Shown: positions 43,852-53,462, counted from the stretch's first letter. The stretch is DNA of 64,000 bases from Sepiola atlantica (GCA_963556195.1 OY744532.1:86458882-86522881); one strand, 5' to 3'. Program-made: numbers and translations. The notes: a model not told the origin generated them from the letters alone.

Positions 43852-44382
43852 CTAAGCCTTGCCTGGAAGCCTTATTACAATTTTGATCGAAATTAATCAC
43901 ATCATTTGATTCTAGAAGATGTCTAAAATTTAATGCTAAAGTTTAAGGTGTCTTAAGAATAAATTGGCATTCAGTAAATCTAGCTGTATAATGACTAGAG
44001 ATCAAATTCAATGCAAATCTGAAATATTTGAATTTCTAAATGGGATGTTGTGTACATATTATGCCCCTAAAAACCCTTTGAAATACTCCAAATAAACAAA
44101 AACTTTAAGAATATCTATTAATTGATCTAATACCTATTGTTAAAATTTCAAAATATCGAAGTTATCTGAATTTTAACAAATATCTTCCACCCCCTTTATA
44201 CCCTCTTTGCATAAAACTAAGTTAAACTAAATGTAGCCCACATTTCGACCGTTTACGCCTAGCAGTTGTGTCAAATTTTATAATCAGTCAATTAGTTGAG
44301 GAGTGAATCCTGTACAGGCAACTCCTATAAATATACACACATACCTAACTTTATATGAACAACGATATTGCTTTTATATATA

Positions 44383-44990
44383 GACTAGACGGCGTTGCTC
44401 AGGGTCATGAAAACATATAATTGAAGAAAAATCGCGTGTGTAACATCTGTATATTTAAACTTCTATATGAACAGCGATATTGCTTTTATATATAGATAGC
44501 ATTTTTGATCGGTTTGACTTGTTGCTCAATTACATGTGCACCTAGTGCAATAAAGGCCGAGAATAGTTCATGGTGCATGTGCATCCACCAATCAGTTTCT
44601 CCCTTTTTTGATTGAAATGTTTTGTCCATACTTGATACAGCCGGCATCTTTCTTCGATAATGAATCGGACACTCTTATTCTTGACCGATGTTCCATAGTC
44701 ATCTGACTATTTATGAGAGAAAATCACTTTTGGTTTGCCGGACAGTGTCCGTGAGTAACCATAAATCTCTGCCACACACAATTGAGAAATCAGCCCCAAC
44801 GACTTCCTGTCGGTCAAATTGAGTGCGGCCATTTCCATTCCTATCCATTGTCTATTTGTGTTGTAGAAGAATCGGTAATTTGCTGCAGAAATAGAATGGA
44901 AATAAAGCCTTCAGACGAATTCCCAGAGACTAAAAATTTGGTAAATGAGTTATATACTTTCACTGTTACATACTTTTTTTTTATACTAAT
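44383..44990. other. No gene seen
   Basis: The first 100 bp contain GACGGCGTTGCTCAGGGTCA, a motif related to other repeats near 45700 and 61700. The rest is unassigned. Confidence 0.4.
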
Positions 44991-44994
44991 GGTT

Positions 44995-45260
44995 CACCAC
45001 TGACCAAGGCCAAAAAGCCACTCAAGGATAAGTAAGGGTTAGTGAGTGTCAGGTGGACGGTGAGACAACATCGAGATGATTGGTGATGATGGTGGAAGTT
45101 TAGCCAATCAAGAATAAGGGTTAGTGAATTTTTTAGTTGGATGATAGAATATTACCATGAAAACTACCGTGTTGTAATCTGTAGGAAAACATACCTGCAG
45201 TAACGTGTTCCACAGTTAAAAAGTTCTTGGTAAAGAAACTCTGTTACGTCCTCGACAATC
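44995..45260 (-). pseudogene. LINE (L2) 3' end, antisense
   Basis: Inverted L2 tail at about 44997-45037 (CTTATCCTTGAGTGGCTTTT). Further in, the minus strand gives FFTKNFLTVEHVTAGMFSYR and LQHGSFHGNI, a degraded form of the L2 C-terminus. Confidence 0.55.
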
Positions 45261-45289
45261 AGTTCAGCAGTGACCTTGCTTATGTCGGG

Positions 45290-45510
45290 CTGAAGTATGA
45301 TTCTGTTAAGTCCTAGAAGGTCCACCCTGCCAGGCATTATCTTCTCTCTTTGAAAAGGGATTAGTTTAATGCCAATCCCCTAAGATGCCTCGAGAGGGAA
45401 TGCTGCAAGGAATAATCAGAGATGTTTTTTTGAAGGTCAGAGTTCACTTCATCTCGTGTGCTGGCTTTTCCAAACCTCACCTGACCTTGTGTCTAACTTT
45501 CTCGCCAGAA
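45290..45510 (+). repeat. Rep400, partial copy
   Basis: AAGTCCTAGAAGGTCCACCC, GCCAGGCATTATCTTC and CCTGACCTTGTGTCTAAC correspond to Rep400. Confidence 0.6.
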
Positions 45511-46181
45511 GATAAATAAACATCTGTAAATTACATTCTGAAAATAAAATGCGGAGGATACAATCTCACCTTTTTTGTACCAATAAGAAAAGCATTTCTA
45601 ACTTGAATCATTGAACAAGATACGCAACAGGTGATCTGCCGCGAAAAAATTTTGAGAAAAGTAAATGAGACGAGTGATATTTTTTTTTATTAAAAGCTAA
45701 CCCTAACCCGACGTTGCCCGGGATGCAGTAAAATAATTTTAGTTTCTAATCTTTTTGCACTTTTTAAAATATAAGGTAGACAACACCTATAATATTCTTT
45801 AATTTAAAATGAGTTTTCCCCCTTGCTGATTTTTATTTTAAGGTGAATATTTAAAAATGATTCATATTAGCAGTTGTATAGGCCGAACTAACTAATCCTT
45901 AAAATAAGTTGTAGCTAAGTACTTTATTAGGTCAGTTGATGTTTTGAAAAGCTAATAACACGGTTCAACAATAATAAATAAAAATTGTCTTACTAGAAGC
46001 AAAGTTGAAATATGAAACATATTTAAATAATCACCTAAAGATAAAAATCAGTAAGGCGATAGCTTAGATGGAAGAATGTCATACGAATTATCTACCTTAA
46101 GTGTAAACAAATAAAAATTTTAAACTACAATGACTTTGCTGTATCCAAGGCAACACCAGGTAGGTACAGATAGTGTGTATG

Positions 46182-46187
<6 letters not shown>
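45511..46187. other. No gene seen
   Basis: A fragment with CCCGACGTTGCCCGGGATG near 45705 resembles 61700-61725. Otherwise AT-rich, ending at (TA)n 46188-46214. Confidence 0.4.
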
Positions 46188-46215
<28 letters not shown>

Positions 46216-46219
<4 letters not shown>

Positions 46220-46455
46220 CAGAGGAAACATTTTTTTAATCAATGAAACGAAAAAAATGGTGGAAAAAAAGAAAATTGCTAAAATTTTCCATAAGGCCTT
46301 ATCGTCTTACCCTCTAACAGGAAACGTCAGAATGATAAATTAAAAACTAAGAAAATCGAATGAGATATGAGGGAAAAAAATTGTTTCAGTTGGAGAAAAC
46401 GATTGAGAAAAAAAAATGTAAATCTCTCAATTTGAAATGTTTCCTCTAAAATTTA
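46216..46455. mobile_element. Possible 240-bp MITE with 19-bp inverted ends
   Basis: AATTTCAGAGGAAACATTT at the left is mirrored by AAATGTTTCCTCTAAAATT at the right with one mismatch. It abuts a (TA)n array. No coding sequence is present. Confidence 0.6.
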
Positions 46456-46494
46456 TCCTACAATTGCGTTGTACGCGAAATTTACTTATACGTA

Positions 46495-46625
46495 ATTAAG
46501 GGAGATGCAACCTGCGGCCTGAAACAAATGCAAATTAACATTAGAGAAAAATTCTGTTGCGCTATTATGCATTTTCTCCAATGCAAATTTGTGTTTCTTT
46601 CAGGCCGTATGTTGTACATCATTAA
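46495..46625. other. Imperfect palindrome, about 40-bp arms
   Basis: GATGCAACCTGCGGCCTGAA and AATGCAAATT are mirrored by AATGCAAATTTGTGTTTCTT, CAGGCCGTATGTTGTACATC. Confidence 0.6.
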
Positions 46626-46965
46626 ATGTATGTAAGATAGGTTTGGATATAATTCAAAACAGGCTAGAAATGAATGGAAAAAAGCGGATATACCAAAACG
46701 ATCCCATCAAATTAACTGATATGGTAAAACATTTTATATTTCGTCTTTATTGTAAAAAAAAGCAATGAAGATTGAAAAATATCTGACTATATGTGTTCAT
46801 TTGATTGCAATGCTTTGGTAGATCCGCTATTTTCCATTAGTTTGTACATGTAAATATACCTCTGCTAGCAACTCTCCGTGTTTGGATATGAAGATGCATA
46901 TAATCATGTGAGTACCATTGTTGGCTGTCATTTCGGCTCTTCTCAGCACAACAATGGCGAAGCAA

Positions 46966-47145
46966 GAATAAAAGAATTATGTATACAAATTTTATTTTTA
47001 TGAGCAATAAAATATAATATAAAAAGGAAAAGAAATTTTTTTTTTTCGCTTTTAATCGACTCACAAAAATATTCCCTTAATATTTTTGTGACTAAAACAG
47101 GAGCTGCGCAGATCCCAATTTAGGTTGACCCCCCCCCCCAACCTT
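46966..47145 (+). repeat. Segmental duplication, first copy, ending in L1 tail
   Basis: AATAAAAGAATTATGTATAC through TCGACTCACAAAAATATTCC to GCTGCGCAGATCCCAATTTA is repeated at 47584-47760. The last part is the 3' end of L1 (CAGATCCCAATTTAGGTTGA and a C-run). Confidence 0.85.
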
Positions 47146-47324
47146 CTCCCTTTTCTTTCTTCATAATTTCAACTGACAATCTAAACATTTCGGGTGGCTT
47201 TTGGTCTTGGTAAGTGATAACTCATTAGTCTATATAATAAAAGTGAATGTATGAGTGACCGGCTCGCTTCAATAATCAACATCATAATCAAGCGGTTTAT
47301 TTTTTAAATCAAGCCACAATTAAT

Positions 47325-47525
47325 CGTCTGATGAGGGTGAGACCTGATTGTCCAGTCTCGATCTAAGTCTTCCCCACCATTTTTATCTTTGGTGAGGCCT
47401 GGCATAATCCATACCTATGGTTCTCCTATCACGTTTGACCACGTCCTCCCAAGACAACTTGGGTCTGCCAGAGGTGGTCTTCTCTGTTGGCATATTTAAC
47501 TGTCGGACTATCACATATGCAAATT
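47325..47525 (-). pseudogene. LINE (L3-like) C-terminal fragment
   Basis: Minus-strand translation gives VRQLNMPTEKTTSGRPKLSW, EDVVKRDRRTIGMDYA and WWGRLRSR. The GRPKLSWEDVVKRD block is the conserved end of non-LTR reverse transcriptases. It sits between the two copies of the 180-bp duplication. Confidence 0.65.
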
Positions 47526-47583
47526 TATTCCTATGAGCAAAGAAAGGGATAGCTTAATCTTTATAATAACTGATAAAAATAAA

Positions 47584-47850
47584 GAATAAAAGAATTATGT
47601 ATACAAATTTTATTTTTATGAGCAATAAAATATAATATAATATATAAAAAGGAAAAGAAAATTTTTTTTTTCGCTTTTAATCGACTCACAAAAATATTCC
47701 CTTAATATTTTTGTGACTAAAACAGAAGCTGCGCAGATCCCAATTAAGGTTAAACCCCCCCCCCCTAACCGTCTCCCTTTTCTTTCTTCTCAGTAGCCCC
47801 TTACGTCTACAGTGGCAGCCTGCCTCGTCTGGGGTGGACACATGATTTAC
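47584..47850 (+). repeat. Segmental duplication, second copy, with L1 3' UTR
   Basis: It is nearly identical to 46966-47145, with a small TA insertion, then runs further into the L1 3' UTR: CAGTAGCCCCTTACGTCTAC and AGTGGCAGCCTGCC. Confidence 0.85.
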
Positions 47851-47889
47851 TTATAAATTCACGAGAGAGTGGATGAGTTTAATTCTTTT

Positions 47890-48045
47890 GTAAGACTTAT
47901 CTCGCATATTTTTTTTGTTTGTTAAACTTTACATGCGTATTTGTTTAAGTAAGATTTAACTTGCGTATTCATTGTTTTTAGTTTTGACTATTTAGTAAGT
48001 TTTACCTCAATAGTTGTTTCGGCTTTTACAGTAAGATTTACCTCG
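47890..48045 (+). repeat. Degenerate tandem repeat, about 45-bp period
   Basis: TAAGACTTATCTCGCAT, TAAGATTTAACTTGCGTAT, TAAGTTTTACCTCAATAG and TAAGATTTACCTCGCAT begin successive units separated by T-rich sequence. Confidence 0.6.
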
Positions 48046-48149
48046 CATGTGACAACAGTAGGAAAATCAATTGTTATTGATAAAAAGAAATGACTTACTC
48101 CACGTCGGGGATTTGGTGGGTAGCCCTGTTAGTAAGAAATAAATCAGCA

Positions 48150-48690
48150 AGTTGCCACATCTGGGCTGGTGCATCGTTTGCTAGTCTCTCCCTCTTTGAC
48201 AAGGTCCAAAAAAGAGTCGCCAACCTAATAGGCCCCTCACTGTCAACCAAGCTCCAGTCCATGTCCCATCGCCGCAATGTAGCATCCTTATGTTTGTTTT
48301 ACAAATACTTCAATGGATTATGCTCCGATGAATTGGCCACCCTGGTGCCTCCTCGACGTAAATTCACTAGACTAACTCGACAATCAGCTGAATCTCATTC
48401 TTTCACTGTGGAGGTCCTCAGATGCCGGAGAGTCTTCTACTCAAATAGCTTCTTTCCTCGTGCTGCTGGCCTCTGGAACTCCCTCCCTGCCCCCTGTTTC
48501 CCCGACAGTACTGACATGCAGAAATTTAAAACTAATGTAAACAGACATCTCGCTGTGCAGATCCCAATTTAGGTTGACCCTTCCCCGAACCTTCTCCCCT
48601 TTTCTTTTTTCTCAGTAGCCCCTTACGTCTACAGTGGCGGCCTGCCTTGTTTGAGGTGAACCATGTTAAAAAAAATTTTTTTTTTTAAGT
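48150..48690 (+). pseudogene. LINE (L1) reverse-transcriptase C-terminus, frame intact
   Basis: About 140 codons are open from SCHIWAGASF to QIPI and a TAG at 48570-48572. Conserved blocks are SLFDKVQKRVANLIGPSLS, HRRNVASLCLFYKYFNGLCS, LWNSLPAPCFPD and KFKTNVNRHL. This is the C-terminal region of a non-LTR retrotransposon ORF2, which in a full element would follow endonuclease and reverse-transcriptase domains. Those are absent (5' truncation), so the Met at 48090 is not a real start. A 3' UTR with GTCTACAGTGGCGGCCTGCC and an A8 run follows. It is the youngest-looking LINE fragment here. Confidence 0.82.
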
Positions 48691-48704
48691 TAGGCTATTT
48701 TGAC

Positions 48705-48850
48705 TGGCTTGATTCTGTTTGACGAGCATTGGTTTCTCAGATATATTAAAAGACTCACAGGAGGGACCACCAGAAGGTTGGCTAAATTCTATGGAACTGA
48801 CTGAATTCAAACACGACATGCAGAGTTGGCATCGCCACTTACCATTATAT
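48705..48850 (-). mobile_element. tRNA-derived SINE-N, diverged copy
   Basis: Minus strand: GGTAAGTGGCGATGCCAACT (box A region), TGTTTGAATTCAGTCAG (box B region), then CCTTCTGGTGGTCCCTCCTG, which corresponds to the SINE-N body at 2906-3140. Confidence 0.6.
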
Positions 48851-49257
48851 TAGTAACGGGGCATTATCGCACAATCCCATCTCGACTTTCTAATTCAAAC
48901 TTTCCAAACTATTGGAGCAAAAAAAGAAGAGAAGCCCAACTTCCAAGTGAAACCTTAAACATCATACTTCTCTCCGTTACTCATCGTAATTCTAGGCGTT
49001 GCACCCTCGGAGGGTACCTGGACGGGTAAGGGGAAGCGGTAAAGCACCGTCCGCATTGGCCAGAGTCGGGGAGAGACACAGAACGGCTCTTTTTGCCAGA
49101 AAACTTGGGGAAAGCACCGATAATGTGATTATAGCAAACATATGGCTTTCGGAATCTAATGCCGTTTGCGCGCTTGGCAAATTTACAAGATGTCTTGAAT
49201 GATTGAGGGCAGATGGCAATTGCTAGAATGAAGGCAAAACATAATTGGAAAACCGAA
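48851..49257. other. No gene recognised
   Basis: Overlapping frames of 60-104 codons exist on both strands, but none shows a known motif. The sequence around 49000-49100 is unusually GC-rich. Confidence 0.4.
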
Positions 49258-49333
49258 TATATATATATATATATATATGTTATTACTGTAACCATCTGTC
49301 TTCAAGAAAACTAATATGTAAATATGTTCTTAT

Positions 49334-49335
<2 letters not shown>

Positions 49336-49371
<36 letters not shown>
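49336..49371 (+). repeat. (CA)n microsatellite
   Basis: About 18 CA units, then a short TA run to 49385. Confidence 0.95.
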
Positions 49372-49385
<14 letters not shown>

Positions 49386-49463
49386 GGAAATATTAGTTAT
49401 TAAAAATAACAAGCAATTTGAACGCCATACAATGCATTTAAGTTTTATTAACTTTTTTTTTTT

Positions 49464-49502
49464 CAATTGAATTTTCGAAGATATACTTCTTCATCAGAAT
49501 TA
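49464..49502 (-). ncRNA. Penelope-type hammerhead-like motif, inverted copy
   Basis: It has the same core as 49809-49847, read on the minus strand: CTGATGA, stem GAAG/CTTC, then GAAAATTC. Confidence 0.5.
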
Positions 49503-49808
49503 AATAAAGATATATAAAAATACCTTTCATTTTTTTTTTCTTTTAGAATTGAAAAAAAAAAAAGTTAATAAAACTTAAATGCATTGTATGGCGTTCAAAT
49601 TGCTTGTTATTTTTAATAACTAATATTTCCATATAAACAATGCTTTCTAATTAAGGACAACAACCTACTATTCAAATTGCACTGCCATGTGCCGTCCGGA
49701 AAAAAAAAGACTCTCATTCGTTCATTTACATCGAACTGATAACACCAAAAAAACAAGATGAGATCTAAAAGAAAAAAAAAATGAAAGGTATTTTTATATA
49801 TCTTTATT

Positions 49809-49847
49809 TAATTCTGATGAAGAAGTATATCTTCGAAAATTCAATTG
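49809..49847 (+). ncRNA. Penelope-type hammerhead-like motif
   Basis: Stem I TAATT pairs with AATTG. The core is CTGATGA, stem II GAAG/CTTC with loop TATAT, then GAAAATTC. Stem III would be only A-U pairs formed by AATT with no loop, so the triplet would be TTC. Hammerheads with such minimal stem III are known from Penelope-like elements and work as dimers. Confidence 0.55.
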
Positions 49848-49959
49848 AAAAAAAAAAGTTAATAAAACTTAAATGCATGGTATGGCGTTCAAATTGCTTG
49901 TTATTTTTAATAACTAATATTTCCATATAAACAATGCTTTCTAATTAAGGACAACAACC

Positions 49960-50008
<49 letters not shown>

Positions 50009-50129
50009 TGAATACACGTCCCGGAACCGGTAAAATTAGTTCCCTAAAAAAACAGCTAAGTACCACTTTCATGTCATCTTACAAATCCTAAAATCAAGAA
50101 ATAATTATGCTAAAACCTTATGCCTAGAA

Positions 50130-50790
50130 ATCTTATTCCAATTTTGCATAAAATCCACTACATGATTTTGATTCTAGAAAATGTCTAAAATGTAAGGTTT
50201 AAGTTTAAGTGGGGCTTAATAAGAAATTAAAATTCAGGGAATCTTGCTTAATTGGTGTCTAATGACTATGGATCAAATTCAATGTAAATCTGAACTATTC
50301 GAATTTGCAAATAAGATGCTGTATCCATATTGGAAAAATATGGATACAGCATCTTTAAAATATTAAAAAAAAATGAAATTTGAGGAATATTTATTAATTG
50401 ATGTTGAATACCTATTGTTAAAATTTCACAAAAATCGAAGGTATCTGAATATTAATGAAAACCTTTCCCCTCCCTTTTTGCCCCCTTTCGTAAAACTAAA
50501 TTAAACAAAATATTGTTCACCTTACGCCTAGAAGCTGAGTTCAAAAATTCATAATGATCTGTTAATTTTCTTAGGAGTGAATCCTATACATAAAAACATA
50601 TACACATGCCTATTTTTACATGCATGAACCACTAAATCTTAAAATTTACAAAACAAATGTGCCCATGTTATTCACCGTGTTGCCTAGAATATATATTACA
50701 TAATTCATAATGATATGTTCATTAGTTTAGAAGATTATCCTGTACATATAAATATATACATATACCTAACTTTAGGGAGAGATAGAAAGA
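50130..50790 (-). mobile_element. Helitron-like repeat (Heli), minus copy with two 5' ends
   Basis: Family markers ATGACTATGGATCAAATTCA, AAATCGAAGGTATCTGAATA and AGGAGTGAATCCTATACATA are present in inverted orientation. A second partial 5' end (GTACAGGATAATCTTCTAAA on the minus strand) lies at 50690-50770, so two copies appear to be joined. Confidence 0.55.
50313..50355. other. Perfect 19-bp hairpin
   Basis: AAGATGCTGTATCCATATT, a 5-nt loop GGAAA, and the exact complement. It lies inside the Helitron-like copy where other copies have no hairpin. Confidence 0.85.
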
Positions 50791-50793
50791 TAC

Positions 50794-50960
50794 GTATATA
50801 TATATATATATAGTCTTTAACGAAACATATATATATATATATAGTCTTTAACGAAACATATATATATATATATATATAGTCTTTAACGAAACATATATAT
50901 ATATATATATAGTCTTTAACGAAACATATATATATATATATATATATATAGTCTTTAACG

Positions 50961-51018
<58 letters not shown>
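50794..51018. repeat. (TA)n units separated by AGTCTTTAACGAAACAT
   Basis: AGTCTTTAACGAAACAT recurs six times between TA runs of 14-30 bp, then a long TA run reaches 51018. The single inverted form ATGCTTCGTTAAAGACTA occurs at 51246-51263 after another TA run. Confidence 0.9.
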
Positions 51019-51021
<3 letters not shown>

Positions 51022-51213
51022 TACTTAATGTATCCACATAAAATATTATAAGGAGATATAATTTTTTATGTGTCAGTTTTCAGTATTTACTTCAACAGTG
51101 CTCGATACGTAAGTAGAGCTAGGTAGTAAGCAATGAAAATATATATGGCAATCAAGCTACACAGAGGCTCCCGTGTTTCATCCCCGGGGGGAATCGTCAA
51201 GCATTTAGCCTTA

Positions 51214-51215
<2 letters not shown>
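51005..51215 (+). repeat. Interspersed repeat F6, plus copy
   Basis: TGTATCCACATAAAATATTA, ACAGTGCTCGATACGTAAGT, GGCAATCAAGCTACACAGAG and TTTCATCCCCGGGGGG match 57270-57460. Confidence 0.72.
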
Positions 51216-51249
<34 letters not shown>

Positions 51250-51710
51250 TTCGTTAAAGACTACGGGGTTCTCTCTTTTTGCGATCTTTCTCGAGAATCT
51301 CTCGACGCGGCGAGCGAGTTTTTGGTTCTCATGTGTTAATTGGTATAGTGTGGCATCGAGCGTTGTATCAACGGCCATCCCTCGAGCGCTTTCGATCTCT
51401 CAATCGAGGTTATGTCTCATCGTTAGTATCAGCCTTTTTATAATTTTTATTTATTCATCCATATACTTATTTATTTACATGTGTGTATATATAAACCCTT
51501 ATTTATTTATTTATTTATTTATTATTCATTTGTTTATTTATTTATTTATATAATTTTTAAAAAAAATCATAATCTCCAGGTATTTTAAAGCCAACAGAAG
51601 AAATTGGTATTAATTCAAAGAAAACATACAAACAAACGAAATACTAACAGCTTTTTTCTTGGCTTTTACATGGAAAACAGTATGAAGCCTATTTCACATA
51701 AAGTTGTTTC

Positions 51711-51715
<5 letters not shown>
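51250..51715. other. GC-richer block, no gene recognised
   Basis: The part 51260-51420 is unusually GC-rich for this window, with TCGAGAATCTCTCGACGCGG and GGCATCGAGCGTTGTATCAA. I cannot place it in a family. TTTA-rich simple sequence follows to 51550. Confidence 0.4.
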
Positions 51716-51752
<37 letters not shown>

Positions 51753-51765
51753 TATATATATATAA

Positions 51766-52149
51766 TGAGAGAGAGAGGTGGGGAAAATATGCTTTTATTG
51801 ACATACTAATGTTGAATGTTCTTCTGTGAACGAAACGGTCCATAAAAATGTACCAAAGTTTGAATTTGAAATGATGATCAGAAAAATGAAATCTTGGTCA
51901 CTGGAATGTAGCCTAATATTGTTTATATATATAGAAATATATTTATATGGAAATATTTTTTATTTTCATTTTTTTATATCTCTTTAAATCTTCTCCGGTT
52001 TAAATCTCGACTGTTACTTTTCACCCCCACCTTTTTTTTTCAAACCTTATTAAACCTACTTTACACTAAATTTAAACAAACATACATAACACTCTAAGCA
52101 AATAACGCGTCCAAACGAGAGTGACACGTGACATCACATTTCCGAAACA
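51766..52149. other. No gene seen
   Basis: AT-rich after a (TA)n/(GA)n compound array. The part 51790-51900 is faintly similar to F8. Confidence 0.4.
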
Positions 52150-52325
52150 GATGACAACAGAAGCTGAAGAGAGTCGGATGGCTAAGTCCTCCCGTGTTTG
52201 AAACCGACGGTACGAATGTTGTACTAATTTTCTGTACCAAAATAAATAAATATTACGCTCTTAATTTTTAATTTTTAACTTTAATTCTCAATTAATCGAG
52301 CACTCTGCTGGAATTTTTCCTGCTA
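52150..52325 (-). mobile_element. Foldback element, partial inverted copy
   Basis: GAAGCTGAAGAGAGTCGGAT, TTGAAACCGACGGTACGAAT and, beyond the arm, AATAAATATTACGCTCTTAA and CGAGCACTCTGCTGGAATT match the inverted 5036-5336 copy including its outer flank. Confidence 0.65.
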
Positions 52326-52338
52326 TATTACAAAGAAG

Positions 52339-52340
<2 letters not shown>

Positions 52341-52418
<78 letters not shown>
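52341..52418. repeat. (TA)n microsatellite
   Basis: A pure TA run of about 78 bp adjacent to the foldback flank. Confidence 0.95.
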
Positions 52419-52420
<2 letters not shown>

Positions 52421-53146
52421 CTCGGCCCAACCCAAACTGCTGATGGATAAGAAAAGGAATAAGAAAATGAATGAGGAATGAAAAAGGACGAGACTTCTAC
52501 ACAGAGAATATATCCCAAGCTTCGGGTGTAGAGGAAGCGAAAACACGACAAACCGAAAAGAAAACTTTGAAGGGGCATTTTGTGCAAAATCCCTGTGCCT
52601 TTAAAACCGTTGCATTATCGAACGATTGAACAGAAGAATTACTTGAACGTCTCCGTCGCCCCCACAACTATTTATACATGCCCCAACAATTTATAAGTCG
52701 GCCCTTTTCTTTCTCTCAGGCTATATTTTCTTGCATTATTCATATATCTTCGCTCGATCTATTTAAGCATTTGCTAAAACCCATCCTATATTCTTTTTTA
52801 TTTTGTTTTATATCCTGTCCCTATTTTATAAAAATAAATTTTGTCATTTCTTATCTTTTAACTTGTTCTTTCACGAAACGTTTGTCGTTTAGAGATGCAC
52901 GCATATTTGAACCCGAGGACCAAAAATATTTTCTTTCTTTTCGTCTTTCTGTTGCGTGACCGTCTTGTCGTTGTCATCGAGACACGATCGTAACAATATA
53001 TATATATATAATTATCCTAAAGTGTATTGTATGTCTACGTTTTTCTTCTACAATTTAGTAAGTTTTGATGATCTTTAAACTTTCAAATGTCTAGCTTTTC
53101 ATATATTATATCACTTTATAATATTATATTTATGTACATGAAATAA

Positions 53147-53155
<9 letters not shown>
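52419..53155. other. No gene recognised
   Basis: A 99-codon minus-strand frame runs from the TA array into this region; its Ser/Phe/Leu-rich part matches nothing I know. Confidence 0.4.
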
Positions 53156-53177
<22 letters not shown>

Positions 53178-53179
53178 CA

Positions 53180-53350
53180 TATTTGTTATTGTTTATTATC
53201 TATGTACGTATACGTTTCGTCCTTTTTCAATCGGGACTCTTCAGCATAGAGATATGACTATTCACTAGACGATTCGAAACCCTGGATTACAAGTATTTTT
53301 CAACCCAAATCCAACGTCGCTAACCGATCAGCCAATCCTGAATAGCTTAT
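53180..53350 (-). mobile_element. tRNA-derived SINE with intact hammerhead
   Basis: Minus strand: box A-like TTGGCTGATCGGTTAGCGAC, box B-like GGGTTTCGAATCGTC, then the hammerhead and a tail (TAATAAACAATAACAAATAT) that reaches the (TA)n run at 53157-53177. The order head, ribozyme, TA tail is the same as in the other hammerhead SINEs, although the sequence is a distinct subfamily. Confidence 0.78.
53200..53249 (-). ncRNA. Hammerhead ribozyme, all consensus positions present
   Basis: Minus strand: stem I strand TCTATG (the outer T is 53250); core CTGAAGA; stem II GTCC/GGAC, four Watson-Crick pairs with an 11-nt loop; GAAA; stem III CGT/ACG around AT plus the A15.1-U16.1 pair; cleavage triplet GTA; stem I strand CATAGA, six Watson-Crick pairs. 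No core position deviates from CUGANGA, GAAA and NUH. Cleavage would occur after position 53205. Confidence 0.82.
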
Positions 53351-53360
53351 AAACAATGAT

Positions 53361-53390
53361 TTGTTTAAAATGACTCAAAACTTCTTTAGA

Positions 53391-53462
<72 letters not shown>

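Larger units (their letters stand above)
43206..44382 (-). mobile_element. Helitron-like repeat (Heli), minus copy split by Tc1
   Basis: On the minus strand it begins near 44382 with TCTATATATAAAAGCAATAT, a typical Helitron 5' start, followed by CAGGATTCACTCCTCAACTA. It ends near 43212 after a hairpin built from GGAGATAA and TTATCTCC. A 583-bp Tc1 derivative (43269-43851) splits it: sequence on either side is colinear with the undisturbed copy at 56890-57238. Confidence 0.6.
49383..49965 (+). mobile_element. Penelope-like tail: inverted plus direct copies
   Basis: A 125-bp segment (AGTTAATAAAACTTAAATGC, GGCGTTCAAATTGCTTGTTA, ACAATGCTTTCTAATTAAGG) occurs in direct orientation at about 49559-49675 and 49856-49965, and inverted at 49383-49460. 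The two outermost copies carry CTGATGA...CTTCGAAAATTC, the inner one lacks it. Penelope-like retroelements show such partly inverted terminal repeats with hammerhead motifs. No reverse transcriptase or GIY-YIG endonuclease is encoded. Confidence 0.65.
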
